Source: Frankia nepalensis
GTDB taxonomy: Bacteria > Actinomycetota > Actinomycetes > Frankiales > Frankiaceae
Length of the DNA: 57,469 nucleotides
Direction: 5' to 3'
Assembly (NCBI RefSeq): GCF_016786325.1
Contig: NZ_JADWYU010000113.1
Location: 1 to 57,469 of the forward strand
In this document: one piece after another, positions 7,603 through 16,500 of the stretch
How the letters are laid out: each line of letters opens with the position of its first letter
How positions within the stretch are numbered: position 1 is the stretch's first letter
Notes under the pieces: model-generated
What the model was told of the DNA's origin: nothing
Seen by the model: the letters and a program-made list of their open reading frames with translations, nothing else
Database searches by the model: none
Translations under genes and position numbers: made by a program

Positions 7603-8394
7603 TTGTCTGGTTCTGACCTGGTTGCGTTGATTCCACCGGGTGTACGGGCGGCTCGGCACCGCATTCGCTGGATTCCGCGCCGGCTCGGTTTCGACGTCGT
7701 CCGGTACCGGGAGGTGCCGGTGGACTTCGATGCGCGTGACGCGGCGCTGGTCCGGGCGGTGCGCCCCTACACCCTCACCAGCCCGGAACGGATCGTCGCG
7801 CTGGCCGGCGCGGTGCGGTGGATCGTCGAGGAGAAGATTCCGGGCGCGTTCGTCGAGTGCGGGGTCTGGCGCGGCGGCAGCATGATGGCGGTCGCGCGGA
7901 CCCTGCTGGAGCAGGGCGTGCGCGACCGCGACCTCCACCTGTTCGACACATTCGAAGGCATGACCGAGCCGGAGCCTGAGGATCGCGACCCCGCCGGGCG
8001 GCCGGCGGCGCGGACGTTCCGGCGGATGCGCCGCCTGGACGAGACCGCGGACTGGTGCCGGGCCGGCGAGGACGACGTCCGGACCAACATGGCCGGGACC
8101 GGATATCCGTCGAAACACGTCCATCTGGTGAAGGGCCGGGTCGAGGACACCCTTCCGGCCGCCGCGCCCGAAGAGGTTGCACTTTTGCGCCTCGACACCG
8201 ACTGGTACGCGTCGACGCGCCACGAACTCGTCCATCTCTGGCCGAGTCTGGTGTCGGGTGGAATATGCGTTGCCGACGACTACGGGCACTGGGCCGGGCA
8301 TCGCCGTGCCATCGATGAATACCTGGAAGAGCAGGGCGTCCGCGTTTTGATGCACCGTAGCGACTATCCCGGCCGCCTGTTCGTCAAGCCCTGA
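7603..8394 (+). CDS. TylF/MycF-type class I methyltransferase
   Basis: A 263-aa S-adenosylmethionine-dependent O-methyltransferase of the macrocin O-methyltransferase family. Signatures are PGAFVECGVWRGGSMM (SAM-binding loop), DLHLFDTFEGMTEPE, the VKGRVEDTLP motif, LLRLDTDWYASTRHELVHLWPSLVSGGICVADDYGHW (metal-binding Asp residues) and a C-terminal RAIDEYL. These enzymes usually methylate sugar hydroxyls of natural products or cell-surface glycans. No glycosyltransferases or PKS genes sit nearby, so this copy is isolated. CGGAGGGG (7589-7596) suggests TTG at 7603; an in-frame TTG at 7597 is too close to it. It converges on the sigma-factor gene. Confidence 0.87.
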   Translation: MSGSDLVALIPPGVRAARHRIRWIPRRLGFDVVRYREVPVDFDARDAALVRAVRPYTLTSPERIVALAGAVRWIVEEKIPGAFVECGVWRGGSMMAVARTLLEQGVRDRDLHLFDTFEGMTEPEPEDRDPAGRPAARTFRRMRRLDETADWCRAGEDDVRTNMAGTGYPSKHVHLVKGRVEDTLPAAAPEEVALLRLDTDWYASTRHELVHLWPSLVSGGICVADDYGHWAGHRRAIDEYLEEQGVRVLMHRSDYPGRLFVKP

Positions 8395-8610
8395 CATCCT
8401 CGAACGAGCCTCACGTGAACGAGCCTCATCGGACCACAAGTCCAGCCCGCCGCGTCGACCCTCCGCCGCAGGAGAAGCGCCGAACGACCGCTAATCCAGC
8501 TTCCAGCACCGGTGATCACCTATGCCGCGAGCTAGCTCATTGTGCGTCTTGAGACACATTTCTCTCTGGACCGCGTCCTGACGGACAGGTCCGCGCGGCC
8601 GGACCCGCCC

Positions 8611-9570
8611 TCAGCGGCGCAGGGTGGTCTCCCGCCGCATGCGCGACAGCTTCTCTGGGTTGCGCACGGCGTAGAGCCCGGTGATCAGCCCGTCGTCGAT
8701 GCGGACGGCCACGACGGTGTCGATCTCGCCGTCCAGCCGGAGGATGAGCGCCGGGTAGCCGTTGACCTGTGCCGACCGCAGCGACATCTCGGCGGTGATC
8801 CTGCCCAGGCCGGCCGCCAGCAGTCGGGCCACCCTGTCGGACCCGACCACGGGGCGCAGGATGGCCTGCTTGAGGCCGCCGCCGTCGCCCATGAGGACGA
8901 CGTCGGGCGCGAGGATGTCGAGCAGGCTCTGCAGGTCGCCCGTCTCGGTCGCCCGCTGGAACGCGTCGAGCGCGTGCTGGGTCTCGGCCGCGGAGACGGC
9001 CCCGCGCGGCCGGCGCGCCGCGACGTGCGCCCGTGCCCGGTGCGCGATCTGGCGGACCGCGGCCGGGCTCTTGTCGACGGCCTCGGCGATCTCGTCGTAG
9101 CCGACGTCGAACACCTCGCGCAGCACGAACACCGCCCGCTCGGTCGGCGTGAGCGTCTCCAGGACCAACAGCATCGCCATCGAGACGCTGTCGGCGAGCT
9201 CGACGTCCTCGGCCACGTCCGGCGCGGTGAGCAGCGGTTCGGGCAGCCATGGGCCGACGTAGGACTCCCGGCGGCGGCCGAGCGTGCGCAGCCGGATGAG
9301 CGCCTGGCGGGTGGTGATCCGGACCAGGTATGCGCGCTGGTCCCGCACCGTGCCGAGATCGACGCCGGCCCACCGCAGCCAGGTCTCCTGCAGGACGTCC
9401 TCGGCGTCGGCGGCCGAGCTGAGCATCTCGTAGGCGACGGTGAACAGCAGGTTGCGGTGGGCGAGGAACGCCTCGGTGGCGGGGTCCAGGTGGTCGTCGT
9501 GGCCGCTGCCCTCGCTGTGGCCGCTGCCCTCGCTGCCGTCGTCGGCCGCGGTCCGCGATGTGCCGGCCAT
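8611..9570 (-). CDS. sigJ: ECF41-type sigma factor with C-terminal SnoaL-like domain (SigJ-like)
   Basis: A 319-aa extracytoplasmic-function sigma factor. Region 2 (FLAHRNLLFTVAYEMLSSAADAEDVLQETWLRW) and region 4 (LETLTPTERAVFVLREVFDVGYDEIAEAV) are followed by a SnoaL-like tail. ECF41 hallmarks are all present: WLPEP between the sigma regions, DGGG in the tail and NPEKL close to the C-terminus. Family knowledge says there is no classical anti-sigma factor and the tail itself modulates activity. ATG at 9570 follows GAGGAGG at 8-nt spacing, so I prefer it to the ATG at 9636. It is divergent from a CMD/AhpD-like gene, the usual ECF41 neighbour. The symbol is by similarity. Confidence 0.9.
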   Translation of the reverse strand: MAGTSRTAADDGSEGSGHSEGSGHDDHLDPATEAFLAHRNLLFTVAYEMLSSAADAEDVLQETWLRWAGVDLGTVRDQRAYLVRITTRQALIRLRTLGRRRESYVGPWLPEPLLTAPDVAEDVELADSVSMAMLLVLETLTPTERAVFVLREVFDVGYDEIAEAVDKSPAAVRQIAHRARAHVAARRPRGAVSAAETQHALDAFQRATETGDLQSLLDILAPDVVLMGDGGGLKQAILRPVVGSDRVARLLAAGLGRITAEMSLRSAQVNGYPALILRLDGEIDTVVAVRIDDGLITGLYAVRNPEKLSRMRRETTLRR

Positions 9571-9608
9571 GGGTGGCTCCTCCTCACGCTCGACTGTGCC
9601 ACCCACCA

Positions 9609-9635
9609 GATGCCGCGAACCGCGGTCGTGTGACA
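9609..9635 (-). promoter_or_regulatory. Putative ECF41-type promoter of the sigma gene (autoregulation)
   Basis: Reading the minus strand, TGTCACA (9635-9629), a 16-nt spacer and CATC (9612-9609) lie 38 nt before the ATG at 9570. From memory, the ECF41 consensus is TGTCACA-N16-CGTC, so the -35 element is exact and the -10 element has one mismatch. Confidence 0.55.
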
Positions 9636-9680
9636 CCGGGACGGCAGCCGCGTCTTCTCGTCGTTACCCGAGCGGCCTGC

Positions 9681-9708
9681 CACCTGCCACCTGCCACCTG
9701 TCACCTGC
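9681..9708. repeat. 7-bp tandem repeat (CACCTGC x4)
   Basis: Four adjacent 7-bp units (CACCTGC, CACCTGC, CACCTGT, CACCTGC) lie midway in the divergent gap between the sigma factor and the CMD-like gene. No function is assigned; it could be a slippage tract that alters promoter spacing. Confidence 0.7.
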
Positions 9709-9791
9709 GGCGACGGCTCGGCGGCACCATCCGCGCCGGCGCCTCGCACAGCGCGGGCGCCTGATGGTGGCGCGCGTCACGTTGCCCGAGC

Positions 9792-9818
9792 CGTCACAGG
9801 AAGCCGGTCGCCGGCATC
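9792..9818 (+). promoter_or_regulatory. Putative ECF41-type promoter of the CMD-like gene
   Basis: CGTCACA (9792-9798), a 16-nt spacer and CATC (9815-9818) end 41 nt before the ATG at 9860. Spacing and -10 element match the element in front of the divergent sigma gene. Confidence 0.5.
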
Positions 9819-9859
9819 TCGTGGTCGTCCAGCGCGACACCACGAGTGAGGACGACATC

Positions 9860-10345
9860 ATGGATGCCCGCTTCAACATGTTCGACAACGAGATCGCCCT
9901 CCGGTTCGCCAAGCGGTTCGCCAACGCCAGCCTGGTGATCCACCAGTCGCCGCTGCCGGCGGCAACGCAGGAGCTGGTGTCGCTGCGCGCCAGCCAGATC
10001 AACGGCTGCGGCTGGTGCGTCGACATGCACACCAAGGAGGCCGCGGCTGCCGGCGAGACCGCGGTCCGGCTCCACCTCGTCGCCACCTGGCGCGAGTCCA
10101 CCGTGTTCACCGAGGCGGAGCGGGCCGCGCTGGCGCTCGCCGAGGAGGGCACCCGGCTCGCGGACGCCCACCAGGGCGTGTCCGACGAGACCTGGGCACA
10201 GGTGCGCAAGCACTACGACGACGACCAGATCGCCGCGCTGGTCTGCCTCGTTGGGCTGATCAACGCGGCCAACCGGCTCGCCGTGATCGTGCACCAGCAG
10301 GGCGGGTCCTACGAGGCGGGCATGTTCGCCAGAATGACGAGCTGA
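9860..10345 (+). CDS. Carboxymuconolactone decarboxylase / AhpD-like protein
   Basis: A 161-aa all-helical protein of the CMD/AhpD superfamily. The AhpD core motif is visible at residues ~48-60: SQINGCGWCVDMHTKEA, a CxxC redox pair with the downstream His. It is followed by ERAALALAEEGTRLAD and LVCLVGLINAANRLAV. Proteins of this type use the CxxC as a peroxidase/reductase active site. The ATG at 9860 is preceded by GAGG (9849-9852), and the start fits the domain boundary. The divergent neighbour is an ECF41 sigma factor. That pairing is the standard ECF41 gene context, so this is the likely principal target of the sigma factor in an oxidative or nitrosative stress response. Confidence 0.9.
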   Translation: MDARFNMFDNEIALRFAKRFANASLVIHQSPLPAATQELVSLRASQINGCGWCVDMHTKEAAAAGETAVRLHLVATWRESTVFTEAERAALALAEEGTRLADAHQGVSDETWAQVRKHYDDDQIAALVCLVGLINAANRLAVIVHQQGGSYEAGMFARMTS

Positions 10346-10560
10346 CCGTCAGGCGCATCGGCCCGGCCAGGGTCAGCTCGATCTGGGCCGGGCCGGCGCA
10401 CATCTGTGGCTGTGACCAGGGCAGTGGCGGCGACGCCCGAACTGAGGTTCGGAAAGGGCGGATCGAGGATCGCGCCACGATCACGCCCCTCACCTTGCCG
10501 GCTGGCCGGGCCATGGCCGTCCTCCGGTGGAAGCGGGAATCCGTCTGAGAAGATCGGAAC

Positions 10561-13500
10561 GTGGACTTCGGGGGACAACGCGCTGCCGACGATGGATGGG
10601 ACTTCTTCGTCTCGTACACCGCGGAGGATCAGGCCTGGGCCGAGTGGATCTCTTGGCAGCTTGAGGGAGTCAACTTCCGGGTGCTTGTGCAGGCCTGGGA
10701 CATGGTGGCGGGTTCGAACTGGACGACGACGATTCAGGACGGCATTCGGCGGGCGACCCGGACCGTGGCCCTTGTCTCCAATGCCTACCTGCGATCCGTC
10801 TTCGGCCAGCAGGAATGGCAGGCGACCTGGCTCTCCGATCCCGAAGGTGTTGCCAGAAGGCTCCTGCCGGTCCGGATCGAGAACTGTGCGCGGCCGGGAG
10901 TCCTCGGCCAGATGGTCGCCGTCGACCTCTTCGGCCTCGCCGCCGACGCGGCCCGCGGCCGGCTCCTGACCTCCATCCAGGGGGCAGTCAGCGGACGCGC
11001 GAAGCCCGCCGTCGAGCCGAACTTTCCGGGTTCGCTGGCGCTGCCCACGCCACCGCAGGCGCCGTCACCACGTTCGGCCCCCGCGTTCCCTGGACGTCCG
11101 GCCGACCTGCTTATGGGACGTCACCGCGACGGCGGACACGGGTTGCGAACTCGTGGGAAACGCGAGCCCGAGAAGGTTGGCGAACCGGCGCCGGCCGACC
11201 CGTCGATGTTTCGCGCGCTGCTGGTCGGCGTGAGCGAGTATGAGGATGAGCGGCTGGCGCCGCTGCCGTGGATACCCACCCTCGTCGACGACCTGGCGCG
11301 CGGTTTGGAGAAAGCCGGCTACCGCGCCGAGATTCACGACCGGTCCCGGACCGGCGCGACCGCCATCAGGGCTGCCGCGCACAGCTTCCTCACCAGCGCC
11401 ACGGCCGGTGAGACGCTGCTGCTGTACTTCGCGGGATACGGCGTTCACCACGCCGGCCGTGACTTCCTGGTGCCCACAGACGCCCCTGTCGACTATCAGC
11501 CGTTCTGGGAACTGTGCGTCCCGCTTGACTGGATCAAGGCGATCTCCAGGGGCACGGCTGGCTCCGTGCTGGTCGTCGTCGACGCCGCCGTCGGCTACGA
11601 CGAGACCATCGCCGAGGCCGTGACCGAGCCAGGGTGGTCGACCGGACGCCTTATCACCGCCCCGGGGACCGCGGTCGCGTATCTGTTCGGCGGATCAGGC
11701 GTCCCCGAGCCGTCCGCGACTCTGGCTCAGTCGCTCATGGGCCTGCTGTCGGACGGTCTCGTTCCCGTCGACCTCGACCAGCTTGAGCACCTGCTTCGCC
11801 ACCGGCTCTCGCGTCCCCCGCGCGGCTCCGACGCGGCTGGGCAATCCGCCTGCTCGTTGCAGGTTGTGCGGCTCTGCGACCCGCGCCGGTTTCGGCCCTT
11901 TCCTGTTCCGTCGTCCGCTGACGCGGATGCGCCCGACCATGAGTGGGTTACGGCGGCGCGACGCCACGCGGCCTGGTCACTCGCGCTCGAGAGCCCGGCC
12001 GGCGAGCAGTTGCGGGACGCGACCATTGACCTGGTGGCTCGGCTGGGAGCCGAACGCGACCGGCACGGCGCGCTGCTCGCGGAAGACCCCTGGCGTGAGC
12101 CCGAGCTGGCGCTGCGGATGACCAAGCGGGTCGAGTTCCTCCTGACGAGACTGCCGCCGGAGCCCGCGCCCCTGACGATGGCCGAGGTAGCGCTCCTGGT
12201 CACGGTGCCCTTTCTGTACGAGGCGCTGTGGACCCTGCTGGTCGCGAGGGCAACGGACGTCGAGCCGACCCGGCTGGACTTCCAGGGGGCCAGCGGCGAC
12301 CGGATGGCGTTCGGAGCGTTCGCCCGGCTGCATCCTCGGCTGCTGCGGCGGGCGGAGCGCGCCCGCCAGGCCGGCGACGAGGATGCCTCGGCCGCGATCG
12401 GCTGGTGGCTGCTGCACCGATGGGTCGCCAAGGCGCGGCCCGATTCCTATCTCAGCGGAACCCTGTCCGGGCTCCTGGTCACCACGGCGGTGAACCCGCT
12501 GGCCAACGACGTGTTCCGGCCCGGCCGGATCGCCGAAATCCTGAAGGCGCTGCGGTCGGAACCGGCCTTCCTGGGACGGACGGACCGACCCGGCGCGCTA
12601 GGCGACTTGGCCTTCGTCGCCGCGGCGACGCCGCAGGAGATGCCGCTGCGGGAACGTGTCGTCGGATACCTGCTCGCGATCAGCCAGCGGATGGCGATCG
12701 AGCCGGTGGCGTTGCCGGACGTCGTCGCCGAGCACCTTGGTGTGGCCGATCCACTGGATCTTGACGACCTGCGGAACACCATTCGGCGCGCCGAATGGCA
12801 GCAAAGGGGGCGCACGGCGCGGGCGCTGGCCGCCACGTGCCGTCACCAGGCCCTGCAGGTCGCCCTGGAGCGGCACGCCGCGACGCTGGATCTGTTGTTG
12901 GCCGAGGCACACCGCACGATCGCTGAGCCCACGATTCTCGCCGTGCTGCCCACCCATGCCACGGCTGACAACGTGACCGCGGAGATGGCCGGCGGCCGGC
13001 AGATGTACAGCGTCGCCGGCGCCCAGTTCCGTATGGCCGAGGACAAGGTCCAGGAGCTGCTCATGGGCGAGCAGCTGTACACCAACCGTGGGCTGGCGGT
13101 CCGCGAGCTCTACCAGAACGCGTTGGACGCGTGCCGCTATCGGCGCGCGCGGGAAGAATATCGCGAGCGCACGACGGGCGAGCGGTCAACCTGGCAGGGT
13201 CGGATTCGTGTACGGCAAGGCTTCGAGTCGGATGGCAGTCCGTACCTCGAATGCGAGGACAATGGCGTCGGGATGGGCATCAGAGAGCTGATCGAGGTCT
13301 TCGCCGAGGCCGGGACCCGGTCCGTCGACATGCCCGAGGTCGTCGAGGAGATGGCGCGCTGGAGCGAGTGCAAACCTCCAGTCGAGTTCCATCCGAACAG
13401 CCGGTTCGGCGTCGGTGTCCTGAGCTATTTCATGATCGCTGACGAGATCACGATCAACACCTGCCGGGCAGGTATCGACGGTGTGCCGGGCCGCCAGCTC

Positions 13501-16500
13501 CGGGTCACCATCGCGGGCCCGGGTAACCTCTTCCGAGTCCAGGACCTCGGGCCTGGACGAGCGGCGGGGACGACAGTGCGCCTACACCTGTCCCGCAGGC
13601 CCGGAGAAACACCGGTCTCGTCGGTGGATATTCTACGGCGAATTCTCTGGATCGCCGAGTTCGACACATCGGCCACCGAGGGCGCGATTTCGCTTACCTG
13701 GATGCCCGGCAAGCTTGCTGACTTCGCGCCGGTCGGGACGGACAATCCGCTGCTGGACTTCGCGATGCGGATTACGGAGCAGATCGTGGGCACCAGCCTG
13801 CCGGTGTGGTGGTGTAACGGCCAGGGCGCGATTCTCGTCGACGGGCTGTGGGTTGGCTCTACGGCATTCGGCTTCATCGTCAATCTCACCGGGGGCTTGG
13901 CCCCGGACCTCGCAGTGGATCGCAACAAGATTCGAGAATTCCCTGACGAACCCGCCATGGAGGAGCTGGTTGTCTCGGCGGTTCCGGCGCTCCTTGCGTC
14001 CGAGGCAGTTGAGATGTCCTTGGAGTGGATGGCCGCGCTCGCCGACGAACGTCCCTTGGTCGCCGACGCGGTACAGGCTGCGCTTCTTGAAGAGGACAAG
14101 CATTGGCGTGCAGCCGGAGGCGCGACCGTGCCAGTCTCGGCTGTCGGTTGTTTTTCGCTCGATGGGGAAATTCTGGAACAATCGTTCAGGTCAAGGGTAA
14201 GGCGCCGCAGAAGTCCCCGCAATTTCCCGGATTTTGTTGTGGTGGACAGGAATTCTTGCTGGCGTGCCGCCCTTCGGTCGGAAGACCCAGCTGGCGCTGC
14301 GGTTACGATGGCCTGGCCGTCGGATATGCGACTTCTTGGTCTCGAGCTCGGTGATCGTCCGCGACGTGATGTTTATCGCGATCTTGCGGATACCTTGTTC
14401 AGGTCTGGTCGACTCCGAAGGTCGCCGGCTGAAGTCGTCGAACGGCTGTGTCGGCTTCAAGTGGTGCCACCGAGCCTGAAAGGGGCGCTCATTTCGGAAA
14501 TTACGGCCGCTGACATGAGGCTGTTGAGTCACGATTTCGAAGGGAAGTCGCCGATTTCAGGTGACGTGGTGTCGCTTGGACACTCGTTCGCGGCATCCCA
14601 GCAGACAGGGCGCCCACTGCGCGAGGTGGTCGATAGGTATCGTGAGATGGGTTTCACTATTCATCCGGAACCCGATCCATCGGCGTCCGTCGAGGCGCTG
14701 GACGTCGTGCTGCTTAGTCGGAACATGACTGGTGTTGCTCCCTGGCTACGGTCCACCTGGGTGACCTCGATGCATCTACGTCGGGCGGCGCTTCACACTG
14801 GTCGTTCGGTGGATGAGGTTCGTGGGAGGTTTGCCGAGCTGGGCTACCCGTCGCAGCCCGTGGGCGTTGAAAATGCGACTCATGGGGACATCGATGCCGT
14901 TATTCTTCAGGCTGAGTTCAGTGATGCTCTCCAGGCGCGGCCATTGAGCATTGGGTTCATTTACTTCGTCGCCGACGCTACCGGCCTTCGGATGGAGGAA
15001 GTGATCGGCCATTTTCGCTGTCTCGGGTTGCCGGTAGCGCGAAGTATCCGCGCCGGAAGTAGCCCGCTCGCGCAGCGCATGACAAGCGTCGAGAGGTGGG
15101 TTGGCGACCGCACATTCTTTCGGGCCGGTATCCCGGTCGGCCGGTCTGATATCGCGTGGATGGCAAAGTCGACAGGGCGAAGCCCGCAGGAGGTCGCTAG
15201 CCTCGTTAACGGCTTCGGACTCACTGCTCCGGCGTTCACATCTGGCGCGGACACCGTCTGGCGGACGCTCGACAACAAAGAGGTTCAAGAGTTCCAAAAT
15301 CTGCTATTCATGGATAGAGTTTCTTTCCACGAGATAATTGGGACCGCGCACGTTCTCAATCGGCCTCCTAGGGAGATCGCGGAGGTCTTGACTCGCTTGG
15401 GGATAGCGACGCCGAAAGTTGGTGAAGTTGAACTGACCGCAAACGACGCGACTCTCCTGAGTGTCGACCTCGACGGTATTTTCCCATGGCTAGGCGGGTT
15501 GCGCTACCAAGCGAGCGGTGCCGCGCACGTTTTTGCCGCCAGCGTTCTCCTCAAACAGCGGCCAGCAGACCTTGCGGCGCGGCTCGATGCTCTCGGAGTG
15601 GCCGTGCCGGAACTGGACGGATGGAACGCCTCACCGGTTTCCCCGCCCAGTTCTCTCCTGCTCGCCAACGAAGGTGACCCAGATCGTGGCTACCTTGCCG
15701 ATGGAGTGGTTCCAGCGGTGCATGTGCTTCGGGAAGCGGCAGTGAGCGGCCGGCGGCCGGTGGACTTGGCCAACGAGCTGGAGCGGCTGGGATTTGACGT
15801 CGCTCCTGTTACCGACGCCGAATTGACGCATGAGGACGATCTAACCCTTCGCATACTCCTGGAGATTCCGGAGGAGGATGACGACGAGGGTACTCGACCG
15901 GACGGGGAACTTGGCGTCGCTGCGGTGCTGGCGACGGCTCGCCTTCGAGGTCGTGAGCCGGCCGGGGTCGCCGTGCGGATCGAGGCTCTGGGCCTTCAGC
16001 TTCCGGTGAACTGCCATCGGCTCGATGGCGCGCGAGTCGGCGCGGACGACTTGGTGCTTCTCAGCTATGGGCTGGACGGGAGAGGCCCATGGCTACCCGA
16101 TGGCGCGGTACCCGTAGGCCACGTACTTGCCGCCGCAGGCAGGACCGGTTCGAGTCCAGCGGCCATTGTCGAGCGCCTGACGTTGCTGGGGCTCGGAGAC
16201 GTCGAACTGCCCAACTCCGCACCCAGGTCCGTAGACGCCGTTGATCTGGTGCTTGTGGCGCGTGATCTCGACGGCAACGCTCCGTGGCTGGCTGAAAGAG
16301 TCGTTCCACTCGCGCATGTGCTCCGTGCCGCGTGTGTGCTCGGGTGCGATGTCGCCGAGGTGGTCGAACGTTACGGACGGCTCGGATTCGAGGTCCCAGA
16401 CGGTGTCTGGGAGATCGATGGCCAGGAGCGCAACGACATCACGGTCGCGTTCCACGGCGCCGACACCAGCCTTCAATCGCTGAACAAGGTGACGATTGCC

